From Rubritepida sp. (lineage in GTDB: Bacteria > Pseudomonadota > Alphaproteobacteria > Acetobacterales > Acetobacteraceae), in the NCBI GenBank assembly GCA_022843345.1, contig JALHNW010000165.1, forward strand, positions 1-5,288: 5,288 nt of DNA, in the 5' to 3' direction. Shown here one piece after another: positions 1 to 5,288 of this stretch. The notes under the pieces are model-generated. The model saw only the letters and a list, made by a program, of their open reading frames with translations. It had not been told where the DNA came from and did no database searches. The number at the start of each line of letters is the position of its first letter. Within the stretch, counting starts at the first letter, position 1. Position numbers and translations under genes: made by a program.

Positions 1-332
1 TCGAAACCTTCGCCCTGGCGCGCCTGCCGGCCGAGCGCTGCGCCGCGCTGATCGAGGCGGCGCGCGACGTGCTGGGCACGCGCTGGGCGGCATTGCTGGC
101 CGCCGATGCGGAGCGCGTGGGGGCGTTCGTGCAGGACGCCGTGCCCTGGGCGCTGGATCACGCGCGGGCCGGCATGCACGGCGTGGCCACCCGGCTGCTG
201 CTGCACCTGCACGAACTGACGGAGCGGTGCGCCTTCGCCCTGCCGCCGGACGGCGCGCTGGCCGAGGCGCAGGCGGCGGCGGCGCGCGCCCTTGCCACAG
301 CGCGCCCATCATCGCGGAGGGCGGCGGCATGA
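1..332 (+). CDS. C-terminal part of an unrecognised protein (5' truncated)
   Basis: The reading frame starting at base 3 is open from the window edge to a TGA at 330-332, giving about 109 visible residues. A GTG at 69 is the first possible start inside the window, but the frame continues upstream with the same codon style, so the true start is almost certainly outside. The visible part is rich in Ala, Leu, Arg and Glu and looks all-helical. It has no membrane segment and no catalytic motif I can name, and it ends in a low-complexity Ala/Arg-rich tail. Its stop codon overlaps the ATG of the following methyltransferase (ATGA, bases 329-332), so the two are very probably co-transcribed and translationally coupled. 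Context suggests a role in glycan or flagellin modification, possibly as the tail of a glycosyltransferase, but nothing in the sequence itself shows that. Confidence 0.7.
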   Translation, partial: ETFALARLPAERCAALIEAARDVLGTRWAALLAADAERVGAFVQDAVPWALDHARAGMHGVATRLLLHLHELTERCAFALPPDGALAEAQAAAARALATARPSSRRAAA

Positions 333-868
333 AGCTTCACATCGGCTGCGGCCTGCGGGTGCTGGATGGCTGGGTCAACATCGACAGCGTCGCCCGCGCG
401 CCCGGCGTGCGCACCGACCTCGACGTGCTGGCGCTGCCCTTCGCCGATGCCAGCGTGACGCACATCCTGGCCGAGCACGTCTTCGAGCATTTCGCCTTCG
501 CGGAGGAGGAGCGCCTGTGGCGCGAATGCCGCCGCCTGCTGGCGCCCGGGGGGCTGCTGGAGATCGAGGTGCCGGATTTCGAATGGGTCTGCGCCACCTT
601 CCTGGCCGGGGAGGACCGCTTCCGCGCCTTCTACGTCACCGGCCACGCGGACCACTACTTCGGCGGCGGCCGTGACCTCGGGCAGCGCTGGTCCATCGTC
701 CAGACCATGGTCTTCGGGAATCAGAACGGCGCGGGCCAGTTCCACCGCTCCGCCTACACCGAGGGCAAGCTGCGCGACGTCGCCGCGATGCTCGGCTTCG
801 CCGGCATCACGGTGGAGCGCCTGTTCAACAAGGGCGGGCAGGCGCTGCGCGCCCGCGTCATCGCGTAG
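329..868 (+). CDS. Small class I SAM-dependent methyltransferase
   Basis: This 179-residue protein is predicted to transfer a methyl group from S-adenosylmethionine, probably in the cytoplasm. The Rossmann-type SAM site is at the extreme N-terminus (HIGCG, residues 4-8), with the second-strand acid in NID (17-19). A DVLALPF segment (32-38), EHVFEHF (49-55) and the post-motif LLAPGGLLEIEVPDF (70-84) follow, in the order seen in Methyltransf_11-like proteins. The C-terminal FHRSAYT...L..MLGF stretch (138-157) resembles the compact COG4627-type methyltransferases often found in polysaccharide loci. The start at 329 is chosen because GGAGG (316-320) lies 8 bases upstream and the SAM motif begins straight after it; an upstream extension to 227 would add only low-complexity residues overlapping the previous gene. 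The epimerase follows after 14 bases. The substrate is unknown; methylation of a sugar or glycan precursor is inferred from the neighbour. Confidence 0.88.
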   Translation: MKLHIGCGLRVLDGWVNIDSVARAPGVRTDLDVLALPFADASVTHILAEHVFEHFAFAEEERLWRECRRLLAPGGLLEIEVPDFEWVCATFLAGEDRFRAFYVTGHADHYFGGGRDLGQRWSIVQTMVFGNQNGAGQFHRSAYTEGKLRDVAAMLGFAGITVERLFNKGGQALRARVIA

Positions 869-870
869 CG

Positions 871-876
871 AGGAGG
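871..876 (+). promoter_or_regulatory. Shine-Dalgarno site that sets the epimerase start
   Basis: A perfect AGGAGG lies directly against an ATG at 877 (no spacing) and 6 bases before a second in-frame ATG at 883. Ribosomes need a gap of several bases, so 883 is the likely start. The protein then begins MKVFVSG, which puts the first beta strand and glycine motif where this family normally has them. Confidence 0.8.
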
Positions 877-882
877 ATGGCC

Positions 883-1884
883 ATGAAGGTCTTCGTGAGC
901 GGCGTCGCGGGCTTCCTGGGCTCGCACCTGGCCGAGCGACTGCTGGCGATGGGGCACGAGGTGGTGGGCTGCGACACGCTGCTGGGCGGCGAGCTGTGGC
1001 ATGTGCCGCCCGACGCGCAGTTCCACCAGCTCGACTGCCGCGACCACCACGCGATGCGCCGCATCACGGAGGGGTGCGAGCTGGTGTTCCATTGCGCCGC
1101 CACCGCCTATGAGGGGCTCTCTGTCTTCTCGCCGGCGCTGGTGATGGACAACATCGTCAGCGGCAGCGTGTCGCTCTTCTCGGCGGCGATCGCGAACGGC
1201 GTGCGGCGCATCGTCTTCTGCTCCTCCATGGCGCGCTACGGCGCCAACGAGGTGCCGTTCCGGGAGGGCTGCACGCCGCGCCCGCAGGACCCCTACGGCA
1301 TCGCCAAGCTCTGCGCGGAGGATGCGCTGCGCAACCTCTGCGCGGTGCACGGCGTGGAGTGGGCGATAGCCGTGCCGCACAACATCATCGGGCCGCGGCA
1401 GAAGTTCGACGATCCCTACCGCAACGTCGCCTCCATCATGGCGAACCTGATGCTGCAGGGCCGCCCGCCGATCATCTACGGCGATGGCGAGCAGAAGCGC
1501 TGCTTCTCCCACGTCGAGGACTGCCTGGCCTGCCTGCTGGAAATGGGCTTCGGCGACGCCGCGCTGGGCGAGGTGGTGAACATCGGGCCGGACGAGGAGT
1601 TCGTGACCATCAACCACCTCGCGCGCGTGATGGCGAAGCTCACGAACTTCACCGGCGAGCCGATCCACGTGCCGGACCGGCCGCAGGAGGTGAAGCTGGC
1701 CACCTGCTCGGCCGACAAGGCGCGGCGGCTGCTGGGGTACCGCACGCGCATGGGGCTGGAGGAGGGGCTGGCCACCATCACCGACCACATCCGCAAGGTC
1801 GGCCCGCGGCGCTTCCGCTACCACCTCGACATCGAGATCAGGAATGCGCGGACGCCGCGCACCTGGCTGGAGCGGATGTTCTGA
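883..1884 (+). CDS. NAD-dependent sugar epimerase/dehydratase (extended SDR family)
   Basis: This 333-residue protein is a full-length member of the NAD-dependent epimerase/dehydratase family, whose members oxidise and rearrange nucleotide sugars (UDP-glucose 4-epimerase, dTDP-glucose 4,6-dehydratase and relatives). The N-terminal NAD-binding motif GVAGFLG is at residues 7-13, with an acidic residue at the end of strand 2 (D31) that favours NAD over NADP. DCRD (51-54) fits the adenine-contact position. The catalytic set is present: SS at 114-115 and Y138xxxK142 in PYGIAK. The substrate half contains NIIGPRQ, a GDGEQKR...HVED segment and the VVNIG motif, all usual for the family. The exact sugar cannot be read from sequence. 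It follows the small methyltransferase by 14 bases with its own strong ribosome site, so the two form an operon. Its position just before flagellin suggests it supplies a sugar for flagellin or surface glycan decoration; that is inference. Confidence 0.9.
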   Translation: MKVFVSGVAGFLGSHLAERLLAMGHEVVGCDTLLGGELWHVPPDAQFHQLDCRDHHAMRRITEGCELVFHCAATAYEGLSVFSPALVMDNIVSGSVSLFSAAIANGVRRIVFCSSMARYGANEVPFREGCTPRPQDPYGIAKLCAEDALRNLCAVHGVEWAIAVPHNIIGPRQKFDDPYRNVASIMANLMLQGRPPIIYGDGEQKRCFSHVEDCLACLLEMGFGDAALGEVVNIGPDEEFVTINHLARVMAKLTNFTGEPIHVPDRPQEVKLATCSADKARRLLGYRTRMGLEEGLATITDHIRKVGPRRFRYHLDIEIRNARTPRTWLERMF

Positions 1885-1890
1885 CGGAAG

Positions 1891-1920
1891 GGCTTTCTTA
1901 AGGATCGCAACCCTAGGCTC
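1891..1920 (+). promoter_or_regulatory. Probable flagellin promoter/operator region
   Basis: The 83 bases between the epimerase stop and the flagellin ATG hold the only AT-richer patch nearby, TTTCTTAAGG, followed by a CCTAGG. CTTAAG (1897-1902) and CCTAGG (1912-1917) are both 6-base palindromes with centres 15 bases apart, and TTAAGG/CCTAGG could be two copies of one half-site. I see neither a sigma-54 GG-N10-GC pattern with TTGC nor a clear sigma-28 promoter, so the sigma factor is unknown. A promoter here is expected because flagellin is normally made in large amounts and independently of upstream genes. Confidence 0.4.
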
Positions 1921-1928
1921 TGCGTGCA

Positions 1929-1943
1929 CCCGGAATCGCCGGG
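1929..1943 (+). promoter_or_regulatory. Small hairpin in the flagellin 5' leader
   Basis: CCCGG (1929-1933) and CCGGG (1939-1943) form a perfect 5-bp all-GC stem around a five-base AATCG loop. It sits about 25 bases before the flagellin start and is followed by an A-rich stretch carrying the ribosome site. It lacks a T-tract, so it is not a terminator. In Caulobacter, FlbT acts on the flagellin mRNA leader to control its translation and stability, so a structured leader is plausible here. Short GC hairpins are common in DNA of this composition, so function is uncertain. Confidence 0.35.
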
Positions 1944-1952
1944 CAACCAGGC

Positions 1953-1958
1953 AAAGGA
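1953..1958 (+). promoter_or_regulatory. Ribosome binding site of flagellin
   Basis: AAAGGA lies 9 bases before the ATG at 1968 within the A-rich stretch GCAAAGGAAAAACA. This open, A-rich context contrasts with the surrounding GC-rich DNA and suits a highly translated gene. Confidence 0.65.
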
Positions 1959-1967
1959 AAAACACCG

Positions 1968-2849
1968 ATGTCCCTGAACTCCGTGAACACCAACATCGGC
2001 GCGATGGTCGCGCTGCAGTCGCTGAACCGCACCAACACCGAGATGGAGGGCGTGCAGAAGCGCATCTCCACCGGCTACCGCGTCTCCGACGCGCGCGACG
2101 ACGGCGCCGCCTTTGCGGTGGCGGAGCGCGTGCGCGGCGACATGGCGGCCACCACCTCGGCCAACCAGCAGCTCGGCGGCGTGAAGGGCCTGCTGGACGT
2201 GGGGCGTTCGGGCCTGGAGAACGTGTCCAACGCGCTGAAGGACCTGAAGAACACGGTGCTGAAGCTGGGCGGCAACGAGCTCACCGCCTCGCAGCGCTCG
2301 CAGTACCAGACGGCACTGAAGGAATCGGTGGCCCAGATCCGCAACTTCCTCGCGGATTCCGACTACAACGGGCAGACCATCCTGACCAACGGCACGGCCG
2401 CCGGCATCCAGACGCAGATCAAGACGATCCGCAACGGCGATGGCGACGTCTACCAGTTCTCGACCGTGAACGTGAAGACCAACATCGTCGCGCATCTCTC
2501 CGCGCTGGTGAACGGCACGACCGCCGGCAGCCTGCTCGCCAACACCTCTACTGCGATCAGCGCGGCCGTCGCCTCGCTCACCGCGGGCGGGCGTGTCACC
2601 AAGGCGATCAACGGCACGCTGGACGGGCTGAACGCCGTCGGCGGCTACAGCAACTACGTCGACCGGCAGATCACCTTCAACAAGACCCGCATGGATGCGC
2701 AGGAGACCGGCCTCGGCTCCCTCATCGACGCGGATCTCGCGAAGGAATCCGCCAAGCTGCAGGCGCTGCAGATCCGCCAGCAGCTCGGCACCCAGGCGCT
2801 CAGCATCGCGAACCAGTCCCCGCAGTCGCTGATGGGCCTGTTCCGCTGA
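1968..2849 (+). CDS. fliC: Flagellin (flagellar filament subunit)
   Basis: This 293-residue protein is the structural subunit of the flagellar filament. It is exported unfolded through the flagellar type III apparatus and has no cleavable signal peptide. Both conserved ends are clear: the N-terminal D0/D1 part (residues 1-135) opens with MSLNSVNTNIGAMVALQSLN, continues with RISTGYRVSDARDDGA (32-47) and ends with the DYNGQTIL motif (132-139). The C-terminal part (about 225-293) has DADLAKESAKLQALQIRQQL and ends in SLMGLFR, typical of alphaproteobacterial flagellins. The middle is short and Thr/Ser/Asn/Gly-rich (about 139-225), giving a small outer domain, as is common in this class. It contains three NGTxxG motifs at N141, N182 and N215. 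The gene has its own leader and is followed by a terminator, so it is probably the most strongly expressed gene here. Many alphaproteobacteria call such genes flaA, fljK or fliC, so the symbol is generic. Confidence 0.96.
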   Translation: MSLNSVNTNIGAMVALQSLNRTNTEMEGVQKRISTGYRVSDARDDGAAFAVAERVRGDMAATTSANQQLGGVKGLLDVGRSGLENVSNALKDLKNTVLKLGGNELTASQRSQYQTALKESVAQIRNFLADSDYNGQTILTNGTAAGIQTQIKTIRNGDGDVYQFSTVNVKTNIVAHLSALVNGTTAGSLLANTSTAISAAVASLTAGGRVTKAINGTLDGLNAVGGYSNYVDRQITFNKTRMDAQETGLGSLIDADLAKESAKLQALQIRQQLGTQALSIANQSPQSLMGLFR

Positions 2850-2860
2850 CGTGACCCAGG

Positions 2861-2889
2861 CTGGGCTGGCAGGAGGCCGCCCAGATTTT
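2861..2889 (+). terminator. Intrinsic terminator after flagellin
   Basis: CTGGGC (2861-2866) pairs with GCCCAG (2879-2884), and GGC (2868-2870) pairs with GCC (2876-2878). This gives a 9-bp GC-rich stem with one bulged T at 2867 and an AGGAG loop (2871-2875). ATTTT (2885-2889) follows directly. The hairpin begins 11 bases after the flagellin stop. This is a convincing rho-independent terminator, although the T-tract is short, so some read-through into flaF is possible. Confidence 0.75.
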
Positions 2890-2959
2890 CCCTCCCACGG
2901 GACCCGGCGCCACACCGTCCTCCTGCGCTGCGCGCCGCCGGCCCAGATGAGACGAAGCA

Positions 2960-3292
2960 ATGCTCCAGACCCCGATGCCCCAGGGCGCCGCCGCCTACCG
3001 ACGCAGCCTCACCCCGCGCCAGATGGAGGCGCAGGTGTTCTCCGCCGTCGCCCGCCGGCTGCGCGAGGCGGAGAGCAGCGGCGCGCGCACGCGCAGCCGT
3101 GCCGATGCGCGGCGCCTGTGGTCCTGCGTGATGGACATGGTGGCGGACCCCACGAACCAGCTCCCGCTGGCCTTGCGCGGGCAGATCGCGTCGCTGGCGC
3201 TCGCCGTGCAGCGGGAATGCGACGCCCACGACGCCGACCACGCCTTCATCGCCGACGTGACGGACGAGATCGCCCAGGGCCTTTGGAGCTGA
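2960..3292 (+). CDS. flaF: FlaF, flagellin regulator/secretion helper
   Basis: This 110-residue protein matches FlaF, an alphaproteobacterial factor encoded beside flagellin genes. In Caulobacter, FlaF binds flagellin, is needed for its synthesis and secretion, and opposes FlbT. Family features visible here are an early aromatic (Y13), the TPRQMEAQVF segment (18-27), a conserved RRLWSCVMDMV stretch (51-61), and DPTNQLPLALRGQIASLALAVQ (63-84), the most recognisable part. No signal peptide or membrane segment is present, consistent with a cytoplasmic, mainly helical protein. The start at 2960 is the first in frame after a TGA at 2948-2950. The ribosome site is weak (GA-rich, no AGGAG core), suggesting low expression compared with flagellin. 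A terminator lies between flagellin and flaF, while the next gene begins 4 bases after its stop. flbT, its usual partner, is not in the window. Confidence 0.9.
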   Translation: MLQTPMPQGAAAYRRSLTPRQMEAQVFSAVARRLREAESSGARTRSRADARRLWSCVMDMVADPTNQLPLALRGQIASLALAVQRECDAHDADHAFIADVTDEIAQGLWS

Positions 3293-3296
3293 CGCC

Positions 3297-4724
3297 ATGA
3301 ACCAGATCGCGCCGGTCAGGACGACCGGGGACCTCCTGCTGTCCGAGGCGGCACGGCTGCTCGGAACCGGCGCCGCAAGCGCCGCCCTGCCGCTGCTCCA
3401 GGCGGCGCTGCAGCGGCTCGAGGGGAGTGCGCCGGCCCAGGGGCTGATGGCGGAGGCGCATCTCCAGCTCGCCGACGGACCTGCCGCCCTCGCCGCTGCC
3501 GAGGCCGCGCTGGCGCTGGCCCCGGATGACCCGCGGCTGCGCTTGCTGCGCGCCCAGGCGCGGCGCCTGTGCCGCGACCCGGCGGGCGCGATGCAGGACG
3601 CCTGCCTGGTGGTGGAGGCCATGCCGCATGATGCCCAGGCGCGCAGGGTCCTCGCCACCATGCTGTCCGAAGGCGGGCAGCATGACGAGGCGCTGTTCCT
3701 GTTCTGGGGTCTGGTGCAGGAGGATGGGTCCTGCCAGCGCCGCCGCATAGACCTGGCGCTCGCCCTGTCGCGGTCGGGGCGCTTCGAGGCCGCGGAGGAA
3801 CTCTACGCCCTGGTCCGCTCCGAATCGGTGGAAACCCGCGGCCTCGGCACGCCGCGGGTGCGGAACATGCTGTCGGCGGGCGATCCTGGCCGGGCGCTGG
3901 CGCTGGCGGAGGATGCGGCCGCGCTGGAAGGACCATCGGGCGCACTTCACGCGGCGCGCGGCCAGGCGTTGATGGAGCTGGGGCGGCGGGACGAGGCCCG
4001 CCAGGCGCTCGAGTCCGCGATGCGGCTGCAGCCCGGGGACGCCTTCGTCGCCCATCTCGCGGCGGCCCTGGGCCAGGCCGATGGCGAGGTGCACCAGGGC
4101 TACGCGCGTGACCTGTTCGATCATTATGCGCCCTTCTTCGAGGCTTCGCTGATCTCGCTGAACTACCGCGCCCCGGCGCTGGTGCTGCGGGCGCTGGAGG
4201 CACTCAGGCCAGGACTGGCGGATGGATCGGCGCCGCTCGGCGCCGTGCTGGACCTGGGTTGCGGCACCGGGCTGCTGGGCGTCGTGGTGCATGACCGGCT
4301 CAGCGACGGCCTGGTCGGGGTGGACCTGTCGCCGCGCATGCTGGACCAAGCGCGCGCCAAGGGGATCTATACCGCGCTCCATCTCGACGAAGCCTGCCAT
4401 TTCCTGGAGGCGGGGACGGATCGCTTCGACGCGGTGCTGGCGGGCGACGTGCTGATCTACGTCGCCGATGCGCGGCGGATGCTGCGCGGGATGGCCCGCC
4501 GGCTCGCACCGAATGGCATCGCCGTCTTCACCTGCGAGGCGCCCCCTGATGGCCTGGACGAGGCGATCAACGCCCAGGGCCGCTTCCAGCACGGCGAGGC
4601 CTTCCTGCGCGCGGCCCTTGCCGCCGCCGGGCTGGAGCCTTGCATCCTGCGCCGCGAGGCGCTGCGGCTCGAAGCGGGCGAGCCTGTCCCCGGGTGGATC
4701 GTCGCCGCCCGCCACGCCCCGTGA
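3297..4724 (+). CDS. TPR-repeat protein with C-terminal SAM-dependent methyltransferase domain
   Basis: This 475-residue, two-part cytoplasmic protein begins with about 260 residues of helical tetratricopeptide-type repeats. The clearest units are near 46-78 (ending ALALAPDDP), 79-112 and 214-248 (ending AMRLQPGD), with degenerate copies between. A linker, YARDLFDHYAPFFEASLISL (269-288) then LNYRAPALV, matches the signature preceding the methyltransferase domain in COG4976-type TPR methyltransferases. The catalytic domain follows: motif I DLGCGTG (319-325), acidic D343 in GVDLS, FDAVLAGDVLIYV (377-389) and LAPNGIAVFTCE (403-414). All SAM-binding positions look intact, so it is probably active. 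The start at 3297 has GGAG (3285-3288) 8 bases upstream, inside the end of flaF, and the gap to flaF is 4 bases, so it is co-transcribed. Its substrate is unknown. TPRs usually bind proteins, and its coupling to flaF suggests flagellin or its glycan as the target; that is inference. Confidence 0.88.
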   Translation: MNQIAPVRTTGDLLLSEAARLLGTGAASAALPLLQAALQRLEGSAPAQGLMAEAHLQLADGPAALAAAEAALALAPDDPRLRLLRAQARRLCRDPAGAMQDACLVVEAMPHDAQARRVLATMLSEGGQHDEALFLFWGLVQEDGSCQRRRIDLALALSRSGRFEAAEELYALVRSESVETRGLGTPRVRNMLSAGDPGRALALAEDAAALEGPSGALHAARGQALMELGRRDEARQALESAMRLQPGDAFVAHLAAALGQADGEVHQGYARDLFDHYAPFFEASLISLNYRAPALVLRALEALRPGLADGSAPLGAVLDLGCGTGLLGVVVHDRLSDGLVGVDLSPRMLDQARAKGIYTALHLDEACHFLEAGTDRFDAVLAGDVLIYVADARRMLRGMARRLAPNGIAVFTCEAPPDGLDEAINAQGRFQHGEAFLRAALAAAGLEPCILRREALRLEAGEPVPGWIVAARHAP

Positions 4725-5288
4725 TGGATGGCGACCTCGCCGCCGCCATCGCGCTGCTGCGTCAGGGCGACGCGTTTTCGGCGCTGGCGCCGCTGCGGCG
4801 CGCCAGCGGGGCGGAGCCCCTGGCGCGGCTGAACCTCGGCCTCGCCCTGATGGACCTCGGCCGCCTGGAGGAGGCCGAGGCGGAGCTTGGCATGCTGCAT
4901 GCCGCCGGGGCGTGCGACCCGGTGCTCGAACTCCGGCTGGGGCTGCTGGCGGCGCGGCGCGGCGCGGTCGCGTCCGCGCGCGCCCATCTGGAGGCGGCGC
5001 TCGCGCTCGACCCGTCCTCATGCCCCGCGCATGTGGCGCTGGCGCGGCTCTGCGATGATGCGGAGGACGCCGCGGCCATGCTCGACCGCGCGCTGGCAGC
5101 GCTGCCCGGCAATGCCGACCTGCTTCTGGAGCGCGCGGCCTTGCGGAAGGACGCGGCCGCGATGCGCGCCCTGCTCACCGAACTGCCCGAATCCGGTCGG
5201 CTGGGCCGGCTGCTGGCCCGCGCCGAGATTGCCGTCGGCGTGATCCCGCCTGCCCCGGGCGGCGCTTCCGGCTGCGCGGAGGCCGTCG
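4724..5288 (+). CDS. TPR-repeat protein, N-terminal part (3' truncated)
   Basis: A frame starting at ATG 4724 stays open to the window end, giving 188 residues with no stop. The start overlaps the previous stop (TGATG, 4722-4726). No Shine-Dalgarno site is visible, which points to translational coupling. An ATG at 4728 is in another frame. The protein consists of helical TPR-like repeats: about 31-64 (LGLALMDLGRLEEAEAEL), 65-98 (HLEAALALDPSS) and 99-130 (MLDRALAALPGN). The last visible residues (about 173-182) are Pro/Gly-rich, which may mark a linker to a further domain beyond the window. In Caulobacter, flagellins are glycosylated by FlmG, a TPR protein fused to a glycosyltransferase. A similar architecture is an attractive possibility here, but no catalytic residues are visible. 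It could equally be a TPR-only adaptor. Confidence 0.75.
   Translation, partial: MDGDLAAAIALLRQGDAFSALAPLRRASGAEPLARLNLGLALMDLGRLEEAEAELGMLHAAGACDPVLELRLGLLAARRGAVASARAHLEAALALDPSSCPAHVALARLCDDAEDAAAMLDRALAALPGNADLLLERAALRKDAAAMRALLTELPESGRLGRLLARAEIAVGVIPPAPGGASGCAEAV

Noticed and set aside
227..328. Upstream GTG extension of the small methyltransferase
   Set aside because: It would add 34 low-complexity Arg/Gly/Ala residues lying over the preceding gene. The ATG at 329 has a well-placed GGAGG and begins at the SAM-binding strand.
754..1965. 403-codon open frame on the minus strand
   Set aside because: It is antisense to the epimerase, whose NAD and YxxxK motifs are intact. The minus-strand translation is rich in His, Arg, Val and Ala with no domain I recognise.
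1885..1967. Terminator after the epimerase
   Set aside because: The only stable hairpin (1929-1943) is short, has no T-tract and sits close to the flagellin ribosome site. Read-through from the epimerase into flagellin therefore cannot be excluded.
1818..2960. 380-codon open frame on the minus strand over flagellin
   Set aside because: Flagellin on the plus strand is unmistakable, and the antisense product has no recognisable motif.
2654..3748. 364-codon open frame on the minus strand across flaF
   Set aside because: It crosses the end of flagellin, the terminator, flaF and the start of the TPR-methyltransferase. Its composition is that of a shadow frame.
3246..5021. 591-codon open frame on the minus strand
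   Set aside because: It runs opposite the TPR-methyltransferase, which has clear SAM motifs and a good ribosome site. The minus-strand translation is Arg/Pro/Gly/Gln-rich low complexity, as expected for an antisense frame in GC-rich DNA.
4887..5243. 118-codon plus-strand frame at the window end
   Set aside because: It is out of frame with the TPR protein that starts at 4724 and is rich in Arg, Pro, Cys and Trp. The 4724 frame has TPR periodicity and translational coupling.

Overview
This is a very GC-rich window, roughly 70% by eye, with tightly packed genes that all read on the plus strand. A flagellin followed by FlaF is an alphaproteobacterial arrangement. The extreme GC content and the short flagellin suggest the Acetobacteraceae/Rhodospirillales area (for example Roseomonas-like bacteria). 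The taxon is inferred from style, not from a marker gene.

Layout: (1) the 3' end of an unrecognised gene (1-332), whose stop overlaps (2) a small SAM-dependent methyltransferase (329-868). This is followed after 14 bases by (3) an NAD-dependent sugar epimerase/dehydratase of the extended SDR family (883-1884). An 83-base leader (1885-1967), with probable promoter elements and a small hairpin, precedes (4) the flagellin gene (1968-2849). A good intrinsic terminator (2861-2889) follows the flagellin. After a 110-base gap comes (5) flaF (2960-3292). Four bases later starts (6) a 475-residue protein combining TPR repeats with a methyltransferase domain (3297-4724). Its stop overlaps the start of (7) another TPR protein (4724-5288), which runs off the window end.

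Taken together, this looks like a flagellin expression and modification locus. Flagellin is the filament subunit and FlaF is its dedicated regulator/secretion helper. On either side lie a nucleotide-sugar enzyme, two predicted methyltransferases and TPR proteins of the kind used to dock glycosyltransferases or modifiers onto flagellin. The modification role is inferred from context. The most notable points are the coupling of flaF to a TPR-methyltransferase fusion and a second TPR protein, the terminator with a possible competing RNA fold between flagellin and flaF, and three NGTxxG motifs in the flagellin central region. No tRNA, rRNA, CRISPR array, insertion sequence or long repeat was seen.
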